Source of the DNA: Isosphaera pallida ATCC 43644
GTDB lineage: Bacteria; Planctomycetota; Planctomycetia; Isosphaerales; Isosphaeraceae
Direction: 5' to 3'
Length of the DNA: 64,000 nucleotides
Assembly (NCBI RefSeq): GCF_000186345.1
Contig: NC_014962.1
Location: 682,001 to 746,000, forward strand
Both the position numbers and the translations under genes were made by a program. The notes under the pieces are model-generated. The model was given only the letters and a program-made list of their open reading frames with translations. It ran no database searches and was not told where the DNA came from. Below are positions 8,767 through 18,024 of this stretch, one piece after another. Position 1 is the stretch's first letter. Each line of letters starts with the position of its first letter.

Positions 8767-10536
8767 TCAAGCTCCCGAGGGGGAAGGGGAGGGTGGAGTG
8801 GATCGGGAGGTCGTTGGGGGTCTGGAGCCGAAAAAGGCCAACAGGACACCGCCCACCACGAACCAGAGGGGCACCGCCAGCGCCGAGGCCAACCAAGGCG
8901 GTTCCAAACTTCTCAATCCCAGCGCGTCTTCAATCGATCGGAAGGTGGCCGTGATGAGGGCGGTCAAGCACAGCCCACCGATGGCTCCGGCAATTGCCAG
9001 GGGGGGGCGGTCGTTCCACTGGGTGTCGGATCGTTCGGAGGCCAGTTTGAGACCGGCGAACACGCCCAGCAGGGTGAGGGGCAGGGCAACCCCCAAGGCG
9101 GCGGGCTCGTCCGAACCGATTGGCAGACCTGCCAGGGCGAATCCGGCGTTGAGGAGACCGGCGAGGAGCCGCAGACCGCCTAACGCCAGACCGCCCAGAA
9201 TCAGGCGACGGAGCGGCGGGGTGTCGGCCAGTTCAGCCCGGAGCTCGGCGATCCATGAGGCACCAAGGATGGCCGAGGCGGCCGGATCGTCGGGCGGACT
9301 GGCGAAGTTCGGTTCGGTCTGGAGCTGGGGAGCGCGTTCCAGGACGACCTCGACTCGTCCGACTCCGCCGTTGGTGTCAAACAGGATCGCCGCGCGTTTG
9401 CCGGCGAGGGCCGCGGGGTCGGCGGTTTCCGCCAGGGCGATGTCCACGGGGATATCCACCGGTTGATCGATCACCACGATCGCGCGGCGGTCGAACGGCG
9501 GCGAGAGCTTGAGCCAGGGGGTGTTCGCCGGTTCGACGCGGGGCGGGCCGCCCTTGAGGATGCGGTAGCCGACGTTGGAGACCCGGATCGTTCGGGTGGT
9601 GCTGGCTCCTGGCGGGGGCATGCGCACGTTGAGCGTCGTTGGGTTGAGGTCGAGTTCGGGGGCGGGAGGCGGCGTGATTGGCAATCGCGCCAACCAGGCG
9701 TCGAGACGTTCGTCGGGCGAACCGGGGGCGTTGGGGTCGGGGGCGAGGTCGGGCCGCCCTTGAGCATGGAAAAACCCGGCGAGGCGTCCACTGACCAGCT
9801 CTTCGCGCAAGGAACCCCAACGCTGCGCCGAGACGCGGGCGAAGTCCTGCCAGGAACGGCAGAGAGGACCGTTTTTGAGTTGGAATCCAGCCAGCGTGAC
9901 GGACGCCTTGCCGCTTGGGGGAGGGGAGCTGGATTGGGATTGGGGCTGGGGCGGCCTCGTGGTTGTCCCCGGCGGGTTGGGAAGGGAATTGGGTTGAGGT
10001 TGAGGCGTCCGCGCGACCGGTTTGGCCAGGGCAGACACAGGCGTGTTTTGAGCTTTGGCCGCGACGGGACGACTCGGGGCTGCGGCCGATGGAGGCGGGG
10101 ATGGCCGGGTTGGCGTTTGGGGCTCTGTAAGTGCCTCGGCGACGACTTTGAGTTGAACCGGGCCAAGCTGGATGAGGTCGCCCGCCTTGAGAGGGCGGAC
10201 TTGTCCGGCGAGCAGTCGTTGGCGGTTGACGAAGGTGCCGGTGGAACCTTCCAGGTCGGTCAGACGGGGCGACTCCCCGGGCTGGGCGGGGGGATCGATC
10301 CGGGCGTGTCGGCCACTCATGCGACGGGGTGAGTTGGGCGGTTCTTGGTCGCGGAGGTCGATTCCCAGTTCGCCGTTGAGACGGTTGCCCAACACCAACG
10401 CCTTGTCGCCGGGACGGCTTGGAAGGGGATGGCGATGCCCCGGCACCGTCCCTTTGGTCACCTCCAGGCTCCAACTTAGTGAGGCGGAGGACGACGCGGG
10501 TCGGGAACCAGAGACCGGCGGGGTGGGCGAGCTCAT
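8767..10536 (-). CDS. FHA-domain membrane protein
   Basis: 589 residues. Residues about 20-130 are a forkhead-associated domain (LVLGNRLNGELGIDL, MSGRHARID, LEGSTGTFVNRQRL), which binds phosphothreonine peptides. A Pro-rich linker follows (about 135-215), then a beta-sandwich-like segment resembling a BACON/Ig module (TTLNVRMPPPGASTTRTIRV). The C-terminus has four hydrophobic helices (about 440-580). The arrangement suggests a cytoplasmic phospho-sensor tethered to the membrane, so a Ser/Thr kinase partner is likely; the nearest kinase gene is at 26.5 kb and not linked. First gene of the FHA-VWA-ThuA-M1 run. Confidence 0.82.
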   Translation of the reverse strand: MSSPTPPVSGSRPASSSASLSWSLEVTKGTVPGHRHPLPSRPGDKALVLGNRLNGELGIDLRDQEPPNSPRRMSGRHARIDPPAQPGESPRLTDLEGSTGTFVNRQRLLAGQVRPLKAGDLIQLGPVQLKVVAEALTEPQTPTRPSPPPSAAAPSRPVAAKAQNTPVSALAKPVARTPQPQPNSLPNPPGTTTRPPQPQSQSSSPPPSGKASVTLAGFQLKNGPLCRSWQDFARVSAQRWGSLREELVSGRLAGFFHAQGRPDLAPDPNAPGSPDERLDAWLARLPITPPPAPELDLNPTTLNVRMPPPGASTTRTIRVSNVGYRILKGGPPRVEPANTPWLKLSPPFDRRAIVVIDQPVDIPVDIALAETADPAALAGKRAAILFDTNGGVGRVEVVLERAPQLQTEPNFASPPDDPAASAILGASWIAELRAELADTPPLRRLILGGLALGGLRLLAGLLNAGFALAGLPIGSDEPAALGVALPLTLLGVFAGLKLASERSDTQWNDRPPLAIAGAIGGLCLTALITATFRSIEDALGLRSLEPPWLASALAVPLWFVVGGVLLAFFGSRPPTTSRSTPPSPSPSGA

Positions 10537-10767
10537 GGCGGCGGCGTTCCGTCCGAACTACGGCAGGATGGGACTGGTCTCGGTGGACGCTTCATCATCG
10601 CTGTTGGATTGGTCGGAGGCAAGAGTCAGCGAGTGACCAAAGACGTGACGAACAACCCCGTCTCCCACGCCCGGCCCTTGGTTTCATCCGCCCTTGGGAG
10701 TATGATGAACGTCAAGGCGGATTTGAAGGTCTCCACCGCATGGACGAGAACATTGAGGAGGTGGACT

Positions 10768-11394
10768 ATGAGGATGTGGCTTCGAGAGTGGGCGATGGCG
10801 CTAGGGGTGGCGCTAGCGGTCGGCCTGGGCCCGTCGTGTCAACCGGGTTTGGCCTTGACTCTCGCAGAATCGGTCGGACCTGGTGACCGCCTGGGCGTTT
10901 TGGATTCATTTCTGGGCGAGTGGGAGGGTCGTGTGAAGGGGTCGGAGGGCACCTCGCCGATCTTTCGAGCCCGTTACACGCGGATGCTCGATGGCGCGGC
11001 GGTCCTCTACGAACTCAAAGTCGAGCCGTCGCCGGGGACCGACCTCAACAACCTCATCCTCAAGTATACATATGCACATCACACTATCATCTTTTGGGAT
11101 GCGGGCGTCAACTCGCCCAGGGCGCGTGGGGTCAACACGAACGGCGACGCATGGGACGCGGTGTGGACCCTCTCCGAACCAGGCAACGCCGACACCAGCG
11201 CGGGGCGGGTTTGGACCATCGAATCGACCATCCTCGACGCCGAGGGACACACCTCAGCCATGACGATCCTCAAAACCTGCGATGGCCCGGATCGATTCGT
11301 CGAAACCCTTCAACCCCGCTCGGAACCCAACAACCCCACGCCCGGGCCTGATCTGATCATCGAGTTCGTCCGAGTCAAACCGGCGGCCAAGTGA
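10768..11394 (+). CDS. Small secreted protein, DUF1579/lipocalin-like
   Basis: 208 residues from the ATG at 10768, preceded by GAGGAGG; longer in-frame starts are rejected because this one begins directly with a signal peptide (MRMWLREWAMALGVALAVG). The mature part opens with LDSFLGEWEGRVKG and has alternating hydrophobic strands, like DUF1579 and related small beta-barrel secreted proteins. There are no catalytic motifs. Divergent from the FHA gene and 118 bases before the Rieske gene, so possibly co-transcribed with it. Confidence 0.6.
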   Translation: MRMWLREWAMALGVALAVGLGPSCQPGLALTLAESVGPGDRLGVLDSFLGEWEGRVKGSEGTSPIFRARYTRMLDGAAVLYELKVEPSPGTDLNNLILKYTYAHHTIIFWDAGVNSPRARGVNTNGDAWDAVWTLSEPGNADTSAGRVWTIESTILDAEGHTSAMTILKTCDGPDRFVETLQPRSEPNNPTPGPDLIIEFVRVKPAAK

Positions 11395-11512
11395 CACGAG
11401 GTTGCTCAGTCCAGTCAAATCAAGGTCAAGGTCACGGAGAAGGCAGGAACGCAACCGCGTGGCCGGTCGGGGTGGGATCGTTGAATGAGATCGCGATTTC
11501 GGAGGGTTCATC

Positions 11513-12634
11513 GTGGCGATTTATGAACGACCACCAATGCCGCCGGACGCGGTCGGTCTGCCGGCGCGCTGCTACACCGAGCTGTCCTGGTTTCTCCGCG
11601 AACGCGAGGTGTTCTTCGGCAAAGGGTGGGTGTGCGTGGGCCGAACCCACGACCTCGCTGAGCCGGGCGATTATCGCCTCGTCGAGATCGCCGGGGAGAG
11701 TCTGATTGTGTTGCGCGACCGCGACGGTCTGATCAGAGCGTTTTTCAACGTCTGCCGCCATCGCGGGACCCGACTGCTCAACGAGGCCGAAGGACGGTTG
11801 GGCAACACGATCCAGTGCCCTTATCATTCTTGGACCTATCGACTCGACGGCTCCCTCCGCGCCGCGCCGCACATGGAATCCTCCGCCGCATTCCAGCCGG
11901 AGAACCTCGGTTTGATCGCCGCGGCAGTGGATGAATGGGATGGCCATTTATTCGTCAGTTTGGAGGAGAATCCGCCACCGCTGGCCGAACGTTTGGAAGG
12001 GTTGGTCGAATTGGCTCGTCCCTACGAGATGGGCCGGCTCAAGCGGGGGGCGCGGGTGGTTTACGAAGTCAAGGCCAACTGGAAGCTGATCATCCAAAAC
12101 TACTCGGAATGCCTGCACTGTCCGGCCAACCACCCCGCGCTCAAGAAAGTCACGCACTACCTCTCCGGCGACAACGGCCCGGCACGCCCTGGCTTTCTGG
12201 GCGGCTCGATGGATTTGCTCGACGGCGTGGAAACCATGAGTGCCACCGGCAAACGCCGCACCCTCCATCCTAATCTTCCGGAACGCCTGCACACAAAATG
12301 TCAATTTTACGCTGTCTTGCCCAACCTCTTGTTGACGCTTCAACCCGACTCGATGATGACCCACCTGCTTTGGCCTCGAGATCCCGGCCATACGACGATT
12401 GTCTGCGATTGGCACTACGACCCCAGCGACCTGAACCAACCCGACTTCGACCCTTCCCCCGAGGTCGAACTATGGGATCAAACCAACCGTGAGGACTGGA
12501 GGCTTTCCGAATTGACCCAACTCGGGATGGCCTCTCGAGCCTATCGACCCGGACCCTACTCCAACCGCGAGGATCTGCTTTACGCCTTCGATCGACTCGT
12601 CGTCGAACGGGTGGGCGATCCCTCGGCGTCGTAG
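11513..12634 (+). CDS. Rieske [2Fe-2S] aromatic-ring-hydroxylating oxygenase, large subunit
   Basis: 373 residues. GTG start at 11513 with GGAGGG placed ideally upstream. The Rieske cluster is bound by Cys81-x-His83 (CRHRG) and Cys102-x2-His105 (QCPYHSW). The catalytic domain has NYSECLHCPANHP, supplying mononuclear-iron ligands His202 and His207. Homologues hydroxylate or demethylate aromatic acids, choline or glycine-betaine-like substrates; the substrate cannot be told here. The reductase and ferredoxin partners are not encoded nearby, so they must come from elsewhere. Convergent with the next gene, only 13 bases apart. Confidence 0.9.
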   Translation: MAIYERPPMPPDAVGLPARCYTELSWFLREREVFFGKGWVCVGRTHDLAEPGDYRLVEIAGESLIVLRDRDGLIRAFFNVCRHRGTRLLNEAEGRLGNTIQCPYHSWTYRLDGSLRAAPHMESSAAFQPENLGLIAAAVDEWDGHLFVSLEENPPPLAERLEGLVELARPYEMGRLKRGARVVYEVKANWKLIIQNYSECLHCPANHPALKKVTHYLSGDNGPARPGFLGGSMDLLDGVETMSATGKRRTLHPNLPERLHTKCQFYAVLPNLLLTLQPDSMMTHLLWPRDPGHTTIVCDWHYDPSDLNQPDFDPSPEVELWDQTNREDWRLSELTQLGMASRAYRPGPYSNREDLLYAFDRLVVERVGDPSAS

Positions 12635-12647
12635 CGCGCGGGGCGAT

Positions 12648-13565
12648 TCAGGGGAGTCCGACCACCCACGGTTCTACCAGAGGGTCCAACGCCTCTTCGA
12701 TTCGGTCGATCCCCTCGGCGCTCCACATCGGCTGAAGGCGTTGACGACGCAGTTCGCGGGCCAGACCAGTTCGCAAGGCCCCGGCCCGCGACGCCAGGGC
12801 GCGGCCCTGGTCGTCGAGGCCGACGGTCAACCCTAACCATTCCCACTGGTCGTTGAACAAGGCCGAACCCGGTTCGTCCGGCGCGATCGACGGCTTGAGG
12901 CGATACCGCGTCCCACCCACTCGATCAATCCGCCGTCCTCGAAGGACGATCCGTTGGGCGTGTTGTTCGCCGTGATGAATCTGGCTGATCCGCTCACCCG
13001 GCACCACCGCGCCGGTGTCGTCCAACAACGGAAGATAACCCCTGTCGCCCACCGCGTGACCTTCGGAGTTGGTCTCCGCCACCGCCGCCACCACTACCCC
13101 CAGACTCGGTTCCACCCAGACCACATGGTGTTCCTCCAGGACAAACCGTTGGGGTGGACGAATTCGCCCCTCCGAGTCGTGGCCTTCGCCGAAAACCACC
13201 CGAAGCGCTGAGAGGTCGAACGTGGTCGCGTGGTGGTGGCCCGGCTTGCGCGAGCCGCGACCCAACTCCGGCGGGATCGACAAGGCTGCGAAGGCCACCA
13301 GACGAGGTGAAATCAGCATCGCCGTGCCCAGATGAACCGGCGCAACGCGGTCGCGGGTTTTCTCCCACTCCAAGCGTCCCACCGCCCGGCAAGCATGGCC
13401 CGCCCGCTCCAGAAAGACCGAATCGACCCCCGAACTCCAACCGGCGATCCGGTCCACCACCCCCTCCTCGTCCCGGCTCGACTCCAACGCTCCCCGCCAC
13501 TCCAACCCCAGCCTCGCTAAACGCAACCGCCAGTGCGCCTCCCAGCCCCGTTCCCCACGTCGCAT
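12648..13565 (-). CDS. Trypsin-fold protein with degraded catalytic triad (probable pseudo-protease)
   Basis: 305 residues; ATG at 13565 follows CCGGAGGAC. The order of motifs follows a trypsin-like family I know from effector-associated proteases: FLERAGHACRAVGRL (family: FLERG...AV.RI), GTAMLISPRLVAFAAL (family: GTGFLVSP.LLLTNHHV), GERISQIHHGEQ (family: GE.V.IIQHP.G) and PGSALFNDQWEW (family: PGSSGSPVFN.QW). In this comparison the catalytic His is lost (AFAAL replaces NHHV), the LDYA/LDFA aspartate region reads SLGVVVA, and the GSSGSP nucleophile loop is about three residues shorter. It is therefore probably non-proteolytic. The alignment is from memory, so the family call is moderate. Confidence 0.55.
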   Translation of the reverse strand: MRRGERGWEAHWRLRLARLGLEWRGALESSRDEEGVVDRIAGWSSGVDSVFLERAGHACRAVGRLEWEKTRDRVAPVHLGTAMLISPRLVAFAALSIPPELGRGSRKPGHHHATTFDLSALRVVFGEGHDSEGRIRPPQRFVLEEHHVVWVEPSLGVVVAAVAETNSEGHAVGDRGYLPLLDDTGAVVPGERISQIHHGEQHAQRIVLRGRRIDRVGGTRYRLKPSIAPDEPGSALFNDQWEWLGLTVGLDDQGRALASRAGALRTGLARELRRQRLQPMWSAEGIDRIEEALDPLVEPWVVGLP

Positions 13566-13587
13566 GGATTTGTCCTCCGGTTCGTTT

Positions 13588-13602
13588 TTGCGAAATTCGC
13601 AA
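13588..13602. promoter_or_regulatory. Palindrome in the upstream region of the trypsin-fold gene
   Basis: TTGCG and CGCAA flank AAATT, giving a near-perfect 15-base palindrome 23 bases upstream of the ATG at 13565, in a locally AT-rich stretch. It could be an operator or a leader hairpin. No known regulator site was recognised. Confidence 0.25.
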
Positions 13603-13713
13603 CTGTGAAATCGAACTGTATCGGAGGAACCCGACGAAGGGGAAGGCAGGAATCATTGCGAGGTCGATTGAAGGCAACACGGTGGTTGAGGGTCAACGTG
13701 AGGCGAGGGAGAC

Positions 13714-15885
13714 TCAGGTTGGGGGGGAGGTGAGGGCCTGGGCGATTGCTTCAACACCGACGAGCGGAGCCTGACAGGTTTGTCCTCGGCAGAGATAAAG
13801 GGTGACGTGATCGTGGGGGTGGTCGCGGCCCTGGAGGGGGGGCAGGAGGTGGAGGTCGTGGGGGTGGGGGGGATCGAGCGAACGGACTAGAAGCAGCCGG
13901 CCGGGTTGGAAGTCGCGGTGGAGGAGACGCAGGACCTGGGCGAGGGTGTCTGATGGATCGAGCTGTCCGGGCACGACCAGGGCGATTTCGGGGTCGCGAA
14001 GCGCAAAATCCAACGCGATCAAGCTTTGCGCCGCGGCGGTCGGGGCGTGTTTCATCAGGGGGGCCAACGCGCGTAGACCCGCCAAACCGCGACCGCGGAG
14101 GGCTTGGTCGTCGGTTAGCGCGGCCAGACGTAACAAGGCGGTGACGGCCATCGCGGCTGCGGAGGGGGTGGCGTTGTCGAACAGGTCACGGGGGCGGGCT
14201 ACCAGGGTTTCGTGGCGAACCCCGGTGAAGGCAAAGCCACCCACGCCGTCGATCACCTCGTCGCCGAACTCCTCGATCATCAGCCGGGACAGGTCACGAG
14301 CCTCGCGGATCCAGCGGGTGGTGCCGGTGACTTGACCCAGCCGGGTCAAGCCGTCGATCAGATAGGCATAATCTTCGAGATATCCGTTGAAGCGAGCGCG
14401 ACCATCTTTGAAGACGTGGAACAATCGTCCGTCGGGTTGGCGGAGATGATCGAGTAAGAAACCGGCGGCCTTTTCGGCTCGTTCAAGGTGGTCGGGACGA
14501 TCGACCACCCAGGCGGCCTCGGCGATGGCGGCGAGCATCAGGCCATTCCAAGAGGTGAGGATTTTGGTGTCCTTGCCCGGAGGAATGCGTCGGTCGCGGC
14601 GGGCTTTGAGCAGAGCGCGGGCCTGAGCGAGTTCGGCGGCGAGTTGGTCGGTTGGGCGTCCCAACCGCTGCGCGACTCGATCGAGGGGTTCGGGTAGGTT
14701 GAGGATGGAGTGTCCCTCCCAGTTGCCCGCTTCGGTGACATCGTACACCTCGGCGAACAGCGACCCCAGCGGTTCGCCCAGCGTTTCCAACATCTCGTCA
14801 CGCGACCAGACGTAATATTTGCCTTCGACCCCTTCGCTGTCGGCGTCTTCGGTGGCGAAGAAGCCGGGAGCCTCGGGCGGGCCGGTCATCCGTTCGGCCA
14901 GGTAGTCCAGGGTCTCGACAACGACTCGGGCCAAGGTGGGATCGGGACGGCACTGGATCGTTTCCGCCAGCGCTGAGATGAGCAGGGCGTTGTCGTAGAG
15001 CATCTTCTCGAAGTGGGGCACCAGCCAACGCTCGTCGGTGGCATAGCGGGCGAAGCCGCCGCCGAGGTGGTCGTAGATGCCGCCTCGGCTCATGTGGTCG
15101 AGGGTTTGGATCACCATTGCGAGGGCGCGGGGGTCTTGAACGCGTTGGTGGTGACGCAGCAACAGTTTGAGATCCATTGGGTGGGGAAACTTGGGGGCGG
15201 AGCCGAAGCCACCGTAACGGGAGTCGAAGACCCGTCCCAGAGCGCGGGCCGCTTCGGCGATCCAGCCGGGGTCCAGGCCGTCGCGGTCGTCGGCCGCTGG
15301 GTGGTCGAGGGCGGGGCCTTTGATGAGCGGCGGCATTGGTTCGTTGCGCTTTCGAAGGTGTTCGACCAAACGAGCGGCTGCCTCGCGGACTTCCGGCTCG
15401 CGTTCCCGCCAGGCGGTCGCTAGACCTTCTAAAATCCGAGGGAAGCCCGGCATCCCCCGCGCGTCGTGGGGGGGGTAGTAGGTGCCGCCGAAGAAGGGTT
15501 CGCCCTCGGGGGTCATAAAGACCGACATTGGCCAACCGCCGTGACCCTGATTGAGGGCTTGGACCGCTGCCATGTAGATCTGATCGATGTCGGGACGCTC
15601 CTCCCGATCGACCTTGATATTCACAAACCACTGGTTCATTAGCGCCGCGATGGTTGGCGACTCGAATGATTCGCGCTCCATGACGTGACACCAGTGGCAA
15701 GCCGAATAGCCGACCGAGAGGAAGATCGGTTTGTTTTCGGCTTTGGCTTTGGCGAAGGCCTCTTCGCCCCAGGGGAACCAATCGACCGGGTTGTGAGCGT
15801 GTTGCAAAAGGTAGGGGCTGGTTTCCCGGGCTAGGCGATTCGCCGGACGGGAGGTCGCTTGGAAACCGGAGTCGGATGCGCTCAT
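13714..15885 (-). CDS. YyaL/DUF255 thioredoxin-domain protein (spermatogenesis-associated 20 family)
   Basis: 723 residues from the ATG at 15885 (MSASDSGFQ). Residues about 15-170 are the DUF255 thioredoxin-like domain: [19 protein letters not shown], then [10 protein letters not shown] with a CxxC pair, and [10 protein letters not shown]. The rest is an alpha/alpha-toroid like N-acylglucosamine epimerases (DKGGIYDH-like [31 protein letters not shown]). The family is nearly universal but poorly understood; a redox-linked sugar or cell-envelope role has been suggested. It lies 125 bases downstream of nagB on the same strand, with a strong hairpin between, so it is probably transcribed separately. 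Confidence 0.9.
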   Translation of the reverse strand: MSASDSGFQATSRPANRLARETSPYLLQHAHNPVDWFPWGEEAFAKAKAENKPIFLSVGYSACHWCHVMERESFESPTIAALMNQWFVNIKVDREERPDIDQIYMAAVQALNQGHGGWPMSVFMTPEGEPFFGGTYYPPHDARGMPGFPRILEGLATAWREREPEVREAAARLVEHLRKRNEPMPPLIKGPALDHPAADDRDGLDPGWIAEAARALGRVFDSRYGGFGSAPKFPHPMDLKLLLRHHQRVQDPRALAMVIQTLDHMSRGGIYDHLGGGFARYATDERWLVPHFEKMLYDNALLISALAETIQCRPDPTLARVVVETLDYLAERMTGPPEAPGFFATEDADSEGVEGKYYVWSRDEMLETLGEPLGSLFAEVYDVTEAGNWEGHSILNLPEPLDRVAQRLGRPTDQLAAELAQARALLKARRDRRIPPGKDTKILTSWNGLMLAAIAEAAWVVDRPDHLERAEKAAGFLLDHLRQPDGRLFHVFKDGRARFNGYLEDYAYLIDGLTRLGQVTGTTRWIREARDLSRLMIEEFGDEVIDGVGGFAFTGVRHETLVARPRDLFDNATPSAAAMAVTALLRLAALTDDQALRGRGLAGLRALAPLMKHAPTAAAQSLIALDFALRDPEIALVVPGQLDPSDTLAQVLRLLHRDFQPGRLLLVRSLDPPHPHDLHLLPPLQGRDHPHDHVTLYLCRGQTCQAPLVGVEAIAQALTSPPT

Positions 15886-15955
15886 GGAGGGGACTCGACG
15901 GGGGAGGATGGGAGGGGCCGACGCGTTGTCGAACGGGTGGGGGTGGGGGGGGCGT

Positions 15956-16000
15956 GTCGCCCTTGGATGAACCGGCGGTCCGTCCTCGCCCAAGGGCGAC
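15956..16000 (-). terminator. 11-bp inverted repeat just after nagB
   Basis: GTCGCCCTTGG (15956-15966) is the exact reverse complement of 15990-16000, with a 23-base loop. It begins 10 bases beyond the nagB stop on the minus strand. No U-tract is present. It separates nagB from the DUF255 gene. Confidence 0.5.
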
Positions 16001-16009
16001 CTGGCAGAT

Positions 16010-16816
16010 TCATTCCAGAACCAGCCGGGCCGAGTCACGGTCCAGCAACAGGGTCGCTCCCGCGTGGCGCCTCAGGGCAGTGGCCGGACAGGCCTCGGCG
16101 ATCGGGTCGCGTAAGGTATGGGCCACAGCGTCAGCTTTGCGGGGACCGGGCACGGCGACCACCAGGGTTGAAGCCGAAAGCAGCGTAGGGATGGTGAGAG
16201 TGTAGGCGTGGGTTGGTACTTCGGACAGATTGGCGAAGCAACCGTCATTCACCTGTTGGACCCGGCAGGCGTGATCGAGCCGCACCGTCTTGACCGCTAC
16301 CGGATCGAGGAAGTCGGCCACGGGGGGGTCGTTGAACGCTAGATGGCCGTTTTCGCCGATCCCCGCGCAGACCAGATCCAGCGGGCGTTCGCTTAGGGCG
16401 TGGGCGTAGTCAAGACAAACCGCCAGAGGGTCGTCGGTCCTCTCGCCGGGAATCAAGCGGGGACCACCCAGCGCTGAGCCAATTCCCACCCGGTCGAAGA
16501 GGCGAGTTCGCAGATAACGGCGGAACGAGGCGGGATGGTCCGGGGCGATTCCCAGATACTCATCCATGTGAAATGCCATGACTTGAGACCAGTCGAGTTC
16601 CTTTGCCTCCTGGTCAACCAGCGCGTCGAGCAATTCGTTTTGCGAGGGGGCCGCCGCGAAGACAACCCGCGCCACGCCGCGACTCGCCAACGCTTGACGC
16701 ATGGCCTGGGCCGCGCGAGCCGCCCCCGCGCGGCCCAGGGCGGCGCGATCGTTGTAAACCTCGATGGTCAAGGCGTCCACGGTCCAGGACTTGATTGGCG
16801 AAGGTGGCGGACTCAT
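16010..16816 (-). CDS. nagB: Glucosamine-6-phosphate deaminase/isomerase family protein
   Basis: 268 residues from the ATG at 16816; a longer frame exists but would add a poorly conserved tail. NagB converts glucosamine-6-phosphate to fructose-6-phosphate and ammonia in amino-sugar catabolism. Visible motifs are the phosphate/active-site loop [20 protein letters not shown] (catalytic Asp) and [13 protein letters not shown] (catalytic Glu/His). TIPTLLSA and [10 protein letters not shown] are also typical. Planctomycetes use many sulfated and amino sugars, which fits. No nagA is adjacent. Confidence 0.9.
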   Translation of the reverse strand: MSPPPSPIKSWTVDALTIEVYNDRAALGRAGAARAAQAMRQALASRGVARVVFAAAPSQNELLDALVDQEAKELDWSQVMAFHMDEYLGIAPDHPASFRRYLRTRLFDRVGIGSALGGPRLIPGERTDDPLAVCLDYAHALSERPLDLVCAGIGENGHLAFNDPPVADFLDPVAVKTVRLDHACRVQQVNDGCFANLSEVPTHAYTLTIPTLLSASTLVVAVPGPRKADAVAHTLRDPIAEACPATALRRHAGATLLLDRDSARLVLE

Positions 16817-17034
16817 GATGAGCGGTACGTTCCCAGTGGGATGGACGGTGGTGAAACGCAACCTCGATGATCGCGGGGGCAAACCCTTCCCGTGCCGTTA
16901 TACCACCGTGATGCCGACGCCGAAACGATGAGGTCCCGAGCCGTTGCGTTGGAGTCCACGCCGCGACGTGGTCTAGTCCGACCCAACTTGATCAACCATC
17001 CTCGACCTTCCTTCAACCTTTGGAGACTTTCACC

Positions 17035-17802
17035 ATGCCGTTCGGATTCGTCCACGCCAGGGCGTCCCGGCCTGTGCGTCGCCGTCGCGTCGCCAGACCC
17101 GCGCTGTTCGACGACCTGGAAGAGCGTCAACTTCTCAACGCCGCGCCGGTCGCTCCGGTGAACGCCGCGCCGCGCGAGGTCCGCGTCTTTGCCCCCCTGG
17201 CGACCGCGGCCAACCGCCGCGGTCTCGTTCCCATCCGTCTCAACCTCAACGCTCATCCACGGACCACGCCCGCGCGGCTCAATCCCACGCCTCGACTCAA
17301 CGCCAATCTCAACCTTAACCCCAATGTTCGGCTCAACAACCAACTGAACGACCTGGTTCGCCAGGTTCGCGTCACCCCTGCCTTGCAGACACAGATCAAT
17401 CGGTTGCTCGACCAGCTCAACACAAGGCTTGACGGCGTCGATGTTCCCCAGGCTAACCTCGATGCTGTCAGCCGCGCCGCCGAGAACGCGCTACGCTCGG
17501 CTACCCGACTGCCCAGCCTGACCTCGATCCGCACGTTGGCCCGCGATCTTGACACCGCGGGGGCCGACAATCAGATCACCCAGGCGGAACAAGACCTTCT
17601 GATTGCCTCGGCCGAGAATGTTTTGCGCTCCGCCCGTGTGCCCCAGGCCAATATCGACGCCTTGCGTAACGCGGTGGCCGACCTCTCCGAGGTCACCGGC
17701 GTCGATCGCAACGACGTCCCCTTGTTCGCAGACACCCTTCGAGCCATCGCGTCCGAATTCCTCCGTGCCAATCCATTGATTCGGTCGCTCCTGGGTCGTT
17801 GA
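17035..17802 (+). CDS. Exported protein with planctomycete LE-x-R-x-LLNA motif and LN-rich tract
   Basis: 255 residues from the ATG at 17035 (GGAG lies 9-12 bases upstream). An Arg-rich start (RPVRRRRVARP) leads to LFDDLEERQLLNAAP, the planctomycete LE-[DP]-R-x-LL-S/N-A pattern seen at the N-termini of many large cell-surface proteins. Then comes an Asn/Leu-rich segment with LNLN, RLNP, RLNAN and LNNQLN echoes (about residues 60-105). The last 140 residues are helical and contain two related blocks (VPQANLDAVSRAAENALRSA and VPQANIDALRNAV), suggesting an internal duplication. Function unknown; probably secreted. A 12-bp inverted repeat follows 65 bases after the stop. Confidence 0.65.
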   Translation: MPFGFVHARASRPVRRRRVARPALFDDLEERQLLNAAPVAPVNAAPREVRVFAPLATAANRRGLVPIRLNLNAHPRTTPARLNPTPRLNANLNLNPNVRLNNQLNDLVRQVRVTPALQTQINRLLDQLNTRLDGVDVPQANLDAVSRAAENALRSATRLPSLTSIRTLARDLDTAGADNQITQAEQDLLIASAENVLRSARVPQANIDALRNAVADLSEVTGVDRNDVPLFADTLRAIASEFLRANPLIRSLLGR

Positions 17803-17867
17803 GTCCGGCGGGGTCCGGCTTTCCGTTTGCTTCCTCTGGACGGAAGTTGATCGCACGTTCATCATGA

Positions 17868-17919
17868 GACGACCAGGCGGGTCTTCGATCGAAAACCCGA
17901 TTCGATTCGCCTGGTCGTC
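17868..17919 (+). terminator. 12-bp perfect inverted repeat with internal palindrome
   Basis: GACGACCAGGCG (17868-17879) pairs exactly with 17908-17919. Inside are a GGGT/ACCC pair and the palindrome TTCGATCGAA, so a long compound hairpin can form. It lies 65 bases after the stop of the LLNA-motif gene and upstream of the Uma2 gene, probably separating the two transcripts. Confidence 0.5.
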
Positions 17920-18024
17920 GCCATGTCGAGGACGTGGCGGAGACGAACCGCCCCGACTGGTTGGACGGGTTCGCCATCGCCGCACGACCATCCGGCGAAA
18001 ATGGAAAGAAAGAAGGATCAGATT

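Noticed and set aside
16845-16909. ACGGTGGT / ACCACCGT inverted pair upstream of nagB
   Set aside because: 8 bp with 49 bases between and no link to a promoter; too weak to call.
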